Assembly: GCA_028023455.1 (NCBI GenBank)
Contig: JAQFVV010012496.1
Coordinates: forward strand, 3,222,001-3,286,000
DNA: 64,000 nt
Source of the DNA: Epiperipatus broadwayi
Taxonomy: Eukaryota > Onychophora > Udeonychophora > Euonychophora > Peripatidae
Reading direction: 5' to 3'
Shown here: one piece after another, positions 46,380 through 57,450 of the stretch
Layout: every line of letters begins with the position of its first letter
How positions within the stretch are numbered: the first letter of the stretch is position 1
Notes under the pieces: generated by a model
Databases searched by the model: none
Told to the model about the DNA's origin: nothing
The model's input: the letters and a program-made list of their open reading frames with translations, nothing else
Position numbers and translations under genes: made by a program

Positions 46380-46740
46380 ACTGCCAATTCCTCTACAAGC
46401 TTTGTGATAAATGCTTAGCCAGACCCAGCACATAAAATATCTCTGTCAGGAACCCCTCCCCAAACCCCTGACCATGGTTTCGTGCTTTGGCACTCCTCAG
46501 AGAGGTATCAGGGTAGGTTCAGACCCTAGATCTAAAAATACCAACCCAAAGCCAAGCACTTATCTAAAAGTTATCTATTGAGTGGAAAATCTAAAATTTT
46601 CAGACATCTACATGTCTTCAAACCCAGCTATCCAACTCAAATAGCTATATGGGGCTGATAGATCTTCAGCCATACCATACAGTAGTCATCTTAGCAATAT
46701 AAAATTGCTTAAGACTTATGGCAGAGACTATAGTCAAAAT
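46380..46740 (-). mobile_element. Family D repeat, copy D2, with intact hammerhead
   Basis: It aligns with D1 (23490-23850) and with the arms of D3 (52980-53510). It has no coding content. The CAAACCCAGCTAT...GGGGCTGA section contains a small hairpin. The ribozyme at 46464-46506 is the most complete in the window. Confidence 0.75.
46464..46506 (-). ncRNA. Hammerhead ribozyme, family D, all parts intact
   Basis: Minus strand, 43 nt: stem I ACCTCT; core CTGAGGA (46500-46494); stem II GTGC/GCAC with a four-base CAAA loop; GAAA (46481-46478). Stem III is the palindrome ACCATGGT (46478-46471), C17 follows (46470), and AGGGGT closes stem I with six pairs, one a G-T. Every invariant residue is present. 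Because stem III has no real loop, it would pair best between two molecules or in a tandem RNA, as known for newt and Penelope-type hammerheads. Confidence 0.85.
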
Positions 46741-46783
46741 AAGTCATAGATCACATGACCCACATGCTAGGCATTTTGGTGGT

Positions 46784-46830
46784 GTGCAGCATCACCTAGT
46801 GGCCACAGTATGCGTAATTGAAAACTACCA
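46784..46830 (+). repeat. Short direct repeat with 48668-48712
   Basis: TCACCTAGTGGCCACAGTAT is shared exactly between the two places, with similar flanks (CTGCAG/GTGCAG upstream and ACTACCA/ATTACCA downstream). Here it adjoins the large palindrome. Confidence 0.7.
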
Positions 46831-46837
46831 TTGTTTA

Positions 46838-47617
46838 TTTCAAGATATCTCATTTATTATAATCAAATGCTACTATCTCAATATTTAACAAATTTCTGGA
46901 GTTTCTTCAATTGAAAACAATGATAAATAGCTGATATATTTTGGAAATGTTTATTTTTTAATTTCAAACAAGTTGCTGATGTTTTTTTCTATAAACTATT
47001 ATAAAAATAATTATTTCCTTCACTACAAGAAAGGATATCTATAAGTCTCAAAGATATGAATTTTATTTCAACTTCCATTATAAAACGAAACATAGTAAAC
47101 ATCCTTTTTTCTTTTCTTTCTCAATTTTGCATTTCCACATTACAGACTTTGGTTGGTCGATTTCAATATATTGAGAGCGCAGACGTATGCAAATCTTATA
47201 AAAATAATATTTTAATTATCAATTTTTAATTTTTTTAAAATCTGTAGATGGAAATATTTTTTTATAAGATTTACATCTGCGCTCTCAATATATTGAAATC
47301 AACCAACCAATGTCTGTAATGTGGAAATGCAATTGAGAAAGAAAAGAAAAAAACTATGTTTACTATGTTTCGTTTTATAATGGAAGTTGAAATAAAATTC
47401 ATATCTTTGAGACTTATAGATATCCTTTCTTGTAGTGAAGGAAATAATTATTTTTATAAGTTTATAAAAAAAACATTGGCAACTTGTTTGAAATTAAGAA
47501 ATAAACTTTTCCAAAATATACCAGCTATTTATCATTGTTTTCAATTGAAGAAACTCCAGAAATTTGTTAAATATTGAAATAGTGGTATTTGATTATAATA
47601 AATGCGATAACTTGAAA
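46838..47617. repeat. 780-bp palindrome, arms of about 370 bp
   Basis: Left arm 46838 to about 47210 and right arm about 47253-47617 are inverted complements along their whole length with scattered changes (for example GCGCAGACGTATGCAAATC against GATTTACATCTGCGC). The central spacer is about 40 nt and AT-rich. A 73-codon frame in the right arm (47356-47577) has no recognisable domain. It is a foldback element of unknown type. Confidence 0.85.
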
Positions 47618-47644
47618 TAAAGAATTAATGATTAATCAGTTGAT

Positions 47645-47960
47645 GATGATTTCTGGTTATTTGTTGTAGTCCATCTTCTGGAATGATGAGAAGTCAGATG
47701 CCTAGCAAAGGCATCTGCCTAGCTATAGATCAGCAAGCCATCAAGTAGATGAAAGCAAAATGGCTATTTAAAATTTTGGACTAGTTTAGGGGCTATATGC
47801 AGTAAAAAATTTGTAGAGAACTGCTTGGATTTGCCCAGCTTAACCTTTTATACCTGCTATCACATGACATCTGGATGACAATATTTTCCATCAATGTATT
47901 GGGCACTTCTTCCGTTGTCACTGAAATATTGGAAGCAGTTGTCATGGTTTCATCCATCCA
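47645..47960 (-). promoter_or_regulatory. TATA-type promoter-like patch, possible LTR or host promoter
   Basis: On the minus strand GGTATAAAAGGTTAAGC (about 47860-47844) is a good TATA box in a segment of higher complexity than its surroundings. Downstream is an inverted CAGATGCC...GGCATCTG. No repeat partner, terminal TG..CA or downstream coding exon was found. Confidence 0.3.
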
Positions 47961-48234
47961 ATATATTAGAGTTAAGATTTTTAAAACAAGGCAGTAAAAA
48001 CGTTCATTTTTGTATTTTAAGAAAAGAAATAATTTTACAAATTCTTATTCAAAATAAATAAATCATAGCTATAAATTTCTCAGAAATTTATCCTAAGCAA
48101 CTTTAAAGTGACCTAATAAATAGTTTATTATTTAATATTTTTTGCAAACTAAATTTTTGCTAAATAAAAATTAATTTTTTATCCCATTTAAATACAGAAG
48201 GATCCACACATATCCACATAGCATATAAAATGCA

Positions 48235-48345
48235 ATGACTGTTTATCTTTTAAACATATATGTGGTCAAGTGTAACAGTGATATGGGATAATGTGGAGAG
48301 TTGAGGGTTGTGTGAAAGTCTGAGCTCAAACTACCTTATATATTT
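48235..48345 (+). mobile_element. Family A tRNA-like fragment
   Basis: It contains the family's CATATATGTGGTCAAGTGTA and GTGAAAGTCTGAGCTCAAAC. The ribozyme upstream is missing. Confidence 0.6.
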
Positions 48346-49218
48346 CATTGTTTGTACAGATATATATATATAGCCTGATATGTTAGATATTAAAAAGCAT
48401 GTTAGTTTGTAGAATATAAAAATATTTAGGACTGACGAAAACAATGATTGCAGAAAAATTTAATATTTTTGCATATTTTTTCCTTATCATAATTTCAATT
48501 AATTGAAATCCTCTTTAAACATTAAAATTGAGCTTATTAAAAAAATATATTAGAATAAAGTTTCGATAACTACTAGCAGATGTGTTTAACTTCTTTAGTC
48601 TCTGATGACAATAAGGCTTCACTTGACTAATTTGCTCTAAAAATTTATCATTTGCAGGTTTCTTGATGGTCCTGCAGAGTCACCTAGTGGCCACAGTATG
48701 CATAAACGAAAATTACCAAAATAACTAACTCTTAATGAGACAGTAATCAGCTATCTACACATGCACTGTTTAATCATGTTACTAACACTACGATGTTATA
48801 TAAAGTATGCAGGATGTAATGTGTAAGATGGAGACTTTGAAAAGATAAGAATAGCAGTTTTATCTTTGTACCTAAATTCAATTATATAGGCCAATCTGTG
48901 CTAGTAAATAATGTCATCAATTACATTTATTAAAAATACTTTTAGAGAAAGGCTTTAACCACTATCATATCCACCTTGAATGTTTATAATAGCCAAACCC
49001 TATTTAATTTAAAAAAACACACACATAAATATGTTTATATAGTAGAAGATCACATATTTAAATTGAGAATTCATTTGTTAGAGCATATTTTTATTTTCAT
49101 GTCTTATTATTAAATTATAATTTTTGTCAGATTTTTTTTGTAGCGTTAACCATTTTTAAAATAATATATAAATATAACCTAAAAGTAAAAAATAAGATGT
49201 AAAAAAATATATTTTTTT
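48346..49218. other. No gene; AT-rich
   Basis: Apart from the short repeat at 48668, nothing was recognised. Confidence 0.4.
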
Positions 49219-49592
49219 AAATAATGCTTTTATATAAATAGCTAACTAAAAAGTACAAAGTAACGAAGTAATCTGCCTCTTGGTTGATTTCCAATTCTTG
49301 GAAAATATTGGAGATCTTCAGAATCTAGACTTGTTATAAAACAAGTTGAAATTGCAGGGTTATTGTCATTTCATAAAAGTATTTCAGGTCTTTTTCATTT
49401 TTATGACTTATTTGAGCCTCAAATGCTTTTATAAAACAATATTCCTGCAATTTCCAATTGTTTTATAACAAGTCTAGATTCTTAAGATCTCTGCCATTTT
49501 CCAAGAATGGAAAATTAACCAAGAGGGGGATTACTTTGCTATTTTGTACTTTTTAGTCAGCTATTTACATAAAAGCATTTATTTTTTTAAAA
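49219..49592. repeat. Foldback element F1, second copy, uninterrupted
   Basis: AAATAATGCTTTTATATAAA and its complement at the other end define about 160-bp arms. They include AGTCTAGATTCTTAAGATCT and CCATTTTCCAAGAATGG parts shared with 1-1220. This copy shows the intact structure of the family. Confidence 0.8.
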
Positions 49593-49739
49593 TCTTTTTT
49601 TATATCTTATTTTTCGTTTAATTTTTTTTGTTATTTAAAAAATATGTTTTAAATATAAGTTTGTAAATGAAAAATATTAAAAATAATATAACATTTTAAA
49701 CAAGACATTTTTTTATATAGTGTGATGTTTTAATAATCT

Positions 49740-49907
49740 ATAATATTAATAAGCCAATAAGCTAATACACATGCGCTTTGCAGATGTCACTATATAAATG
49801 AATACTCCCACTTTATCTTGTGTTTGAAAAAGTGGGAGTATTCATTTATATAGTGATATCTGCAAAGCACATGTGTATTAGCTTATTGGCTTATTAATAT
49901 TATAAAG
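49740..49907. repeat. Near-perfect hairpin, arms of about 75 bp
   Basis: AATAAGCCAATAAGCTAATA at 49748 pairs with TATTAGCTTATTGGCTTATT near 49876. The arms continue through ATGAATACTCCCACTTT to a loop of about 12 nt near 49818-49830. Arm identity is very high. Confidence 0.85.
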
Positions 49908-49921
49908 CATTTTGTAAATGA

Positions 49922-49923
<2 letters not shown>

Positions 49924-49954
<31 letters not shown>

Positions 49955-49955
49955 T
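49924..49955 (+). repeat. AAT microsatellite
   Basis: About ten uninterrupted AAT units. Confidence 0.9.
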
Positions 49956-51839
49956 AAATAATCAACTAAAAATGATATTTTTAGCGTTATGAATAGATAA
50001 ACTTATTTTAACAAAATTAAACTATTCTCAACAAAATTTTTATCAGTAAAATGAATTTTGACAAAGAATATATTATAAGAGCTGAACTTATTTTTAGATT
50101 CCACTTATAATTATAAAATAAAAATAAAAAATAATATTGAAGTGGGTCTTTTTCGTAACAAACGGCTATTTATTCAACCAATACGGTCTTTACATTTGGC
50201 GTAACTGATTATCTTTTTTACTTAAAAAAAACCCAAATATTTCCAAATAAAAGGTGAATGAATATATCACTTACTGAAACACAAATACTGAAATTAATTT
50301 TACACAAATAAGAATAAATACGTAAATTGCAGGTACGGTTGCAGTTTCTAATTGGACAAAGCTTGCAATCGAATAATTTTCTGTTAAAACAAATATTCAA
50401 ATAAAAGCCAAATAACTACACTACTTTCTTCTTGAGACAAATATTTAATTTTATGAAAAGAAAAAGTAAGTAAATTAATTACGTATAAAGAGATATTTCT
50501 CAATTTCTTAAAAGCAAAAGTCAATTTCTAAAAATGACAAAGTCACACTGAATACTTTCTACTCCTTCTGCAAAGGCACAATCGTTGATCTCCCTAAATT
50601 TAATTTTCACAAGAAAGTGCTGACATCTAGATATTTTAATGAGAATTAATATCAGTCAAACATCAAATGTATGGGAAATTCTTAATCAAAAACTATTGAA
50701 TAGCTACAAGGGAGTCACATAAGAGTGCAATGTGGTTCGAATTTGCACACAATTATCTATGCCTCAGCCATACCAAACATTGATAATATTTATTTTTTTA
50801 TTTTATTTAAAAACTTTTGTTTTGTTTGAAAGTTGTTTTAATTGGATTAAAGTAATTTAATTAGTGAGGGTAATTTAAATATTCAAAAAAGCAGACTTAA
50901 CGGCTTTTTGATTTTTTCAAGCAACTTCTATGAACTTTTTCGGGGAGTAAATTCCCTAAAAATATTTAACTTCTAGTCAGAATTATATATATATAAATGA
51001 TTTTAAAAATTTAGTAATACAATAGGAAGTAGGCTTTTAGAATATTCTCTTACCATCCTACTTTTTAATAATTAATTTTGTTTTATAATAAAAATTTTAT
51101 AGATGTATATGCATACACAATACTCCCTCTATATATAATTAATTATGATTATATTTATTTTTATTGTTATTACAATAGTTTTTAATTAACGGATATTTTA
51201 TTTGTGTTATATATATATATATATGTATTGGTTTTAAAATGTATTTATTATACATATATAAAAACTTGAATTTTATTTTTACTATATATATTTTACATTG
51301 CATATACATAAGGTTCACTATTATTCACGGGTTCACATCTTAGACAAGTAGTGATCCGACCGACATATAAATAAATCTGTTCTTTTCGAAACAATGTCTA
51401 AGTTTATAATGCTTTTCGTGGTCACTAAAAAATGAAAAACAATATATGTGAATATGCAAAGTTGATCTTCAGATATAAAATATATATATATACATATTAC
51501 AATCGCTAACATTTGAGCAACCAAACGGCATCCTGAGTATAACAATTCCAGTCAATTAATACGAACATTTTAAATCTACCATAAATAACCCATTTTATTT
51601 ATATCTGAAGTGGAACTTACATAAAGAAAAGTTTAGAAATAGTACAAGATGTAAAATAAGAAAGTCCTAATATTTTTACAATGGTTCTTATGCAACAATA
51701 GATTTTTTTCAAATATACCGATTTTTATACAACCATTTTTTAATTTAACGAAAAAGACTTTGTTAGGTATACATTTATTACTACTGATTTCTAACTTTTG
51801 ATATGTACACCATACTTAGTACTCATAGAAGCATGATAT
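49956..51839. other. No gene; AT-rich
   Basis: TA-rich low-complexity patches lie near 50980, 51212 and 51480. GTGGTTCGAATTTGC near 50731 is a B-box-like word, but no tRNA context surrounds it. Confidence 0.4.
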
Positions 51840-52150
51840 TTTCCCCAATAGTATAAGGACTGCATCATATTAGTAATGAAAACCAACATGTGGGTGCTCA
51901 TCTGACAGGCCAACCGGACTAACCAGAGATCATACCTTCTGCCAACCATAGCTACATAGCCATTTATCAACCAATACTGAATGCCTAGTTGGATTAACTA
52001 TGGATTGATTACGGGATGAAAGAGGAATAGAGCACCCAGTTGAATACGGAATCTAGGTCATGAATGAGCATGGCAAATGGAAGTGTGTCAATTGTATTGC
52101 AATTTAGGATAACATTTGAAATATTATATCAAAGGATAATAAAGCTTATT
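51840..52150. other. Higher-complexity patch, unidentified
   Basis: GGGTGCTC near 51893 and GAGCACCC near 52031 are inverted, suggesting an element about 145 bp long between them. The interior is unlike other repeats in the window. Confidence 0.3.
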
Positions 52151-52479
52151 CATAATTCCTCCCATTAAATCGCTACATTTTCTTGATCATTTTTTTGAAT
52201 TTGGGTAGAAGTTTCATTTACTCTTATTCTTTTGGACATTATATAATTCTTTACCAAATCCTCTCATGAATCTATTATACTGCACAAACTTTATTTGAAT
52301 AGAAACTAAGAATGGAAACAAATGATTTATTATACGTCTATTTGGAGCACAGTTTCAAAGTTACAATTGCAATTTGGAAGTTATAATTGACAATTTGTTA
52401 ATCTACTTTTGGAACAGGTTATGACTACCTGTTTAATGAGGCTTATTTACATTTCTTTGAATTAATAAATTCACTCTTT

Positions 52480-52610
52480 CTGATCAAGTTGCAACATTTA
52501 GTCACTATATAAACATATATATATGGATGATTTCAATCTTTATTGTTTAAAGACGGTTGCCTTGACAACAGATTGACTGTTTATTATTGACATTGTTTAA
52601 ATTTTGACTG
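52480..52610. mobile_element. Mini inverted-repeat element M, copy 9
   Basis: ATCAAGTTGCAACATTTAGT and GGTTGCCTTGACAACAG are M landmarks. It is similar to the copy at 11150. Confidence 0.65.
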
Positions 52611-52639
52611 CTTTCATGCACTTACACGTGAAAGAGAAA

Positions 52640-52970
52640 AATGTGAATAACTCCATGAGAGTGTGTGCTTAATTTAAAAAAAAAAAACATATATTAATCT
52701 TTATTAATTGAGTTTTAAAGTTTATATCTGTGCTAGAGGCAATTTCCAGTTTAGTAAATAATTAGTACTAATCATTGCTGTATTTATCTAAAGTGGATAG
52801 TGTCAAAGATGTGGGTCGATTTAGTTTGATACTTGTCATTCAAAATGTAATGATTTAATATAGATATTTTTCATATAATAGAGATATACGTAAGAGATGA
52901 CCTGGGCTAACTGATGAGTGCTGGTTCAATATGAAATGCATCTGGGAGCATTAAGATTATTTAATATACA
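52640..52970 (+). repeat. Family E copy with hammerhead
   Basis: It matches, inverted, the units at 40800-41500 and 43775 (TTAAAGTTTATATCTGTGCT, GTGTCAAAGATGTGG). The ribozyme at 52903-52945 has CTGATGA, GAAA, stem III ATGCAT and C at the cleavage position. Stems I and II are weakened by substitutions. The copy abuts the family D palindrome. Confidence 0.6.
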
Positions 52971-52979
52971 TATGTATAA

Positions 52980-53510
52980 AGATGCACACAGAGAGTGTAC
53001 CAATAGCTCAAACAAGCTCTTAATTAATAAGTGCAGTATGAGAAAATATTTAAAATCTCTACCCAAAACACTTTCATCTTCAGACCAGCTGGTTTCGAGC
53101 TTATGGCTCACGTCAGTGGAGAGCTAGAATATTCGGACACTAGATCTAAAATATCAACTCAAAAAACCATCACTTATTTCAGAGTATATTTAAGAAGAAA
53201 CTCTGAAATTTTCGGACATGAAAATTTAAGTTAGATAGCTGGATTTAAAGATATTTTCATGTCCGAAAATTTCAGAGTTTCTTCTTAAATATAGGTATGA
53301 AATAAGTGATGGTTTTTTGAGTTGATATTTTAGATCTAGTGTCCGAATATTCTAGCTCTCCACTGACATGAGCCATAAGCTCGAAGCCAGTTGGTCTGGA
53401 GATGAGAGTGTTCTCGGTAGAGATTTTAAATATTTTCTCATACCGCACTTATTAATTAAGAGCTTGTTTGAGCTATTGGTACGCCCTCTGTGTGCATTTT
53501 TGTAACTACA
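52980..53510. repeat. Family D palindrome, arms of about 240 bp, two hammerhead cores
   Basis: Left arm 52980-53222 and right arm about 53255-53510 are near-exact inverted complements. Each arm carries a hammerhead: minus strand 53076-53122 and plus strand 53356-53405. Stem II is a perfect GAGC/GCTC with a CATAA loop, stem III is the palindrome ACCAGCTGGT (ACCAGTTGGT-like in the right arm), and the cleavage triplet is GTC. The right copy has six clean stem I pairs, CTCTCC with GGAGAT-type. Both have T at the core position that should be A (CTGACGT and CTGACAT), and the right copy has GAAG. Activity is therefore unlikely unless the core register is unusual. Confidence 0.75.
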
Positions 53511-53515
53511 AGCTC

Positions 53516-53954
53516 ATTAAAAGAAATGTCACGTTATATATGACTTGCTTTTTTAATTATTATGTATAAATATATACAAATGTGCACATACATTTAGATA
53601 CACAATACATTAAATGTTGATATTCTGCTAAATAACTAATAATAAATTTGCATTTAAGCAAAATCAACTAGAACCTTAAAACTTTTTGATTTATATATAT
53701 ATATATTGTATTTAACAGTATAAAAGTAATTATTAGAATTATAATTTCATTCAAGGAACAATGAATTCACTTTTTTCTCTTGCATTTAAAAATGTTTCCT
53801 CAAATAATTTCATAATACCTCTTCCTCAATCAATCATTTAAAACTTTTTTTAAAAAAAAAAAATATCCTAAATTAGATTATTTTATTTCTATAACTTTAA
53901 TATTTATTTAAATACAAATACATTGTCTACATTGAACTTAATATAATTATAAAG
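53516..53954. other. No gene; AT-rich
   Basis: Nothing supportable was found. Confidence 0.4.
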
Positions 53955-54625
53955 GACTTGAACTCAGACTTTCAAGCTCCCTACAGCTATCTACTCCATT
54001 TTATACAACTGAAACACGTGACCACATACATGTGAAAAAAGAAAATCTCTAATATGTATTTCGTGCTGAACCAGCACTCATCAGTTGGTTCAGATATCTA
54101 CCACAGATACATATATAGTCAGTGCTCAGTTTATATTAAGATCGCACGTCTTCAAATTTTAATAGATAGGCTTCAATCTTCTGCACCCTCCAATTCTTCA
54201 ACCATCCATATTATTGAAAAACTGATGATGGAGTGCTCAAAGCCCTTGTTGATGCTAAGATGTCAGAGTAACTTAATGTCAACATGGGTATGGCAATAAT
54301 ATTGGCATCAACAATGGCTTTGATTGTTCAATCATCAGATTTTTAATGATATGGATGGCTGAAGAATTGAAAGTTGGAGAAGATCACAATCTATCTATTA
54401 AAGTTTGAAGATTTGCTATTTTAATATAAACTGAGCACTGATTATATACACATGTCAGAGATGATGATTTGGACCAACTGATATGTGCTGATTCAGCAAG
54501 ATACACATATAATGGAGATCATTTATATTTTTCACAAGTATGTGGTCATATATATTGGTTGTATACGATGGAGTGGATAGTTGTAAGGAGTTTGAAAGTC
54601 TGAGTTCAAATCCCTTCTAATTCAT
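53955..54625. mobile_element. Family A inverted pair (A12 minus, A13 plus)
   Basis: A minus-strand unit (53955-54270) and a plus-strand unit (54285-54625) are joined body to body. The outer tRNA-like ends are TTGAACTCAGACTTTCAAGC and its complement. Left ribozyme (54045-54097): CTGATGA and perfect GTGCT/AGCAC, but stem III is truncated. Right ribozyme (54461-54525): both conserved boxes are damaged. Confidence 0.75.
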
Positions 54626-55754
54626 TGACTTTAGTAAATATTTTTTAAAAAAGTTTGTGTAATCCTACATTAAATTAGTTAATTAGGAAATTAATTATCC
54701 TTAACACTTCAGTTTATTAAAAAAAAATCACCCAATTTGCAGTTTATTTCTTATATTTAAGAGACATGTTATTTGGAAATATTAAATTTTTTGTTGTTAC
54801 ACAATACATCGGAGTTGCAATCTATATATATAAATTTCATGTGAATGTATGTTTGTCCATAATGCTGTCACATGATATTTAAGTTAAACATTTCTTTGTT
54901 AGAGGGTATACTTTTTAGGAAGAAAAAAATTACTTTTTGTTCTGGCATTAATAACCCATAATTTTTTATGAAGCATTTTATGCAAAAGAAGTAATTCATT
55001 AAAGCAACCAATTAAAAAAAACTTACAAAAACAACAGCCTTTCCATAAGCCAGATATCTATTATATTTTGTGCCAAATCCTCTTCTTGCAAATCATATGT
55101 GCTTTGATTCTAATGGAATATATATTATTTTATTGAAATGAAAGAGTACAGGTCTTCCTGCATTCGCATATATATATATAACAGATGCTTTTTTGTGTGT
55201 ATAATATGCATATATAAATTAAGATTATAGTATTCACAAACATTTTTTTTTAAATGTTATTAATAATAAACTGAAGAGGCACATTTACATATATATACTA
55301 TGTTTTCAATAAATTAGCAAAACATTTTTAATGTCCGCAACTGAAAATGTTTTATTTAGATTATAGATGCAGCTGAGCATGGTTTTGGTGTGGAATTACC
55401 AGAACCATAGCTCTCAATTACAGATGTCAAAAATGCTTTGCTAATTTATTACAAAAACCAAGGGATGAAATGAGTGTGTTTTCATACGTTCATGTTTACT
55501 CAAAAAATAAAAATAATAAACAATTTATTGAACCATAGTTTAATTTTTTTTTCCAAATAAAATGAATAGCAGTTAGATTTTTATTGTGACAAAAAACACT
55601 CTGGGTGATATCCTTTTCCTTCAATACAAATTATATCATATCCTAATCATATTTATTTTAATGGTCAATGCACTGATAATCACCAAATCAAACCAAATTA
55701 ATATAGAATTTTTGGTACTTGTGTGTTTCCTGTCTACCAAGCTCTGCAGTCTGT
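54626..55754. other. No gene; AT-rich
   Basis: A small hairpin (AGCATGGTTTTGGTGTGG with CCAGAACCATAGCT) lies near 55376-55412. Nothing else was recognised. Confidence 0.4.
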
Positions 55755-56315
55755 ACTTTTGATAAATATACAGTTTCGGGGCCATAAAAATAGCTGATAG
55801 AAAAAGTAGTATTTAATAGTTAAATTTTTTTCTTCATTAGTGTTATTTTTAAAAAATAAAAAATTGCACAAAAATTAATTACGGTATTTACACTTCATTT
55901 TTTTTTTTTATTACGTGAACTTAATATAAAAAAAAAAAAATAATAGAAATATAAAGTGTCATATCATATCCATTAATACAGACTTCAACTTATTAATCTA
56001 AAAATGAAAAGAAATACATGAAACATCTTTATGTGCTTCTATAAATGAGGATATACGATTACTGTTTTAATATATACAGCTATCGGCATTTACACATTAT
56101 AATATTTACTTTTTATTTTTAATTGTTAATAATAACATATTCGGTAACAGAAAAGTGGGGAAAAAAATTTTTAATATTGTAATTCATTTTTGCACAATTT
56201 TTTATTTTTTTAAAATAACACTAATGAGAAGAAAAAAAAATGTAAATATTAAATACATTTCCTATCAGTCATTTTATTGTAAAGATTTATTGTATGCCCC
56301 CGAAACTGTATATTA
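55755..56315. repeat. Foldback element F3, about 560 bp
   Basis: TATACAGTTTCGGGGCCATA near 55767 pairs with the complement of TGCCCCCGAAACTGTATA near 56294. The arms of about 160 bp also share CATTAGTGTTATTTTTAAAA. The AT-rich centre (55920-56140) is unpaired. Confidence 0.75.
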
Positions 56316-56454
56316 TTACAAAAAAAAAAAATGACAAAGGGCAATTTATGCATATTCAGTGAATTCAGTAAGATATATTGACAAAATAGTAATGTATTTT
56401 CAAAAGATAGCGCTCCAGTATCTGAAAAAATACCTATTTATAGCTTTTTTCCCC

Positions 56455-56535
56455 TATGTGTCATAGCATCAGCTGGGAAGCAAACCCGCTAACCTGGGAC
56501 AACTGCTTGTAAAGCAGCTGTCACTGACCTTTACT
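56455..56535 (-). mobile_element. tRNA-derived SINE, copy S5
   Basis: The minus-strand copy is closest to the SINE at 19441: CTGCTTTACAAGCAG anticodon stem-loop and GCGGGTTTGCTTCCCAGC T-arm. Confidence 0.75.
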
Positions 56536-56539
56536 GCGC

Positions 56540-57029
56540 CTAAATCTGATTATGTAATTTGGCAGAACCAATTATGAACTCAATTTCTTCTCACTTAAAT
56601 TTAAATTCCATTCAAGTTCTTGGAAGCTCTGGTGAGAAAAGCTTAAATAAATGTGGTTTGAATCAAGCTTAGTGTTTTCCAGGCCTACTTATGGCTTGAA
56701 TGGAATTTACAGTTGCATAAGAAAAATAACTATTTCAGTGAATCACTTAAATTTATTAACAATTGTGTTTGGATATCTTTATGGACATTGACAATACATA
56801 AATGGACAGAAGGAATCTAACTGCGAAAATTGGCAAGCTATATTGAGAGTGACTCGGAACCTAATGAGGGAGAACCATATATTTTGTCCCAAGTAATTCG
56901 TAAGTCAGGGCACTTTTTATTTACACTAACACTTTTAAAACAATATGTTAGCAATCATAGAAATTTTAAAAAGAAATCAAGCAATATTACTTTTTCTAAA
57001 TGTGATTTAATAAAGAATATTTTTAATAT
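56540..57029. other. No gene; AT-rich
   Basis: CTTGAATGGAATTTA near 56695 and TAAATTCCATTCAAG near 56602 are inverted. Nothing else was recognised. Confidence 0.4.
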
Positions 57030-57450
57030 ATAAGGTACATGAGCACAGACTTTCACACAACCCACCACTCTCCACCCTATCTCATAATACTGATACACTT
57101 GAATACATATATGTTGAAAAGATAAATAATCACCAATATACGTATTTCATGCTAAACCAGCAATCATCAGTTGGTCCAGATTACCATCTCTACACATATA
57201 TGCTATAAGTGCTCAGATATATATTAAGATAGCCAAACCTCATACTTTAATGGACAGGCTTCAATCTACTCCACACTTCAACTCTTCAACCGTCCATCCA
57301 ATTGAAAATCTGATGATGGAATGCTCAGAGGCCACCCTGAGGCCAAGATTCTTGTCACACCCATGTTGACCTAAAGTCAATCTGACCCATCATGTACAGG
57401 ACATAATCCATTTAATACATATACAAGGGATGGGCAGACATCTCTACTTA
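57030..57450 (-). mobile_element. Family A copy A14, nearly complete monomer
   Basis: A full minus-strand unit, from the tRNA-like end (GAGCACAGACTTTCACAC near 57041) through the ribozyme and body to the GGGATGGGCAGACATCTCTA block. It is very close in sequence to the units at 1751 and 39741. Confidence 0.8.
57126..57186 (-). ncRNA. Hammerhead ribozyme, family A, intact core
   Basis: The core, stem III and stem I match the ribozyme at 2377-2436, including the TTGCT/AGCAT stem II with its closing U-U mismatch. Preservation of the same variant in distant copies suggests it is a true subfamily state. Confidence 0.75.

Noticed and set aside
47356-47577. 73-codon frame in the large palindrome
   Set aside because: It lies within one arm of a foldback and the opposite arm does not preserve it; no domain is visible.
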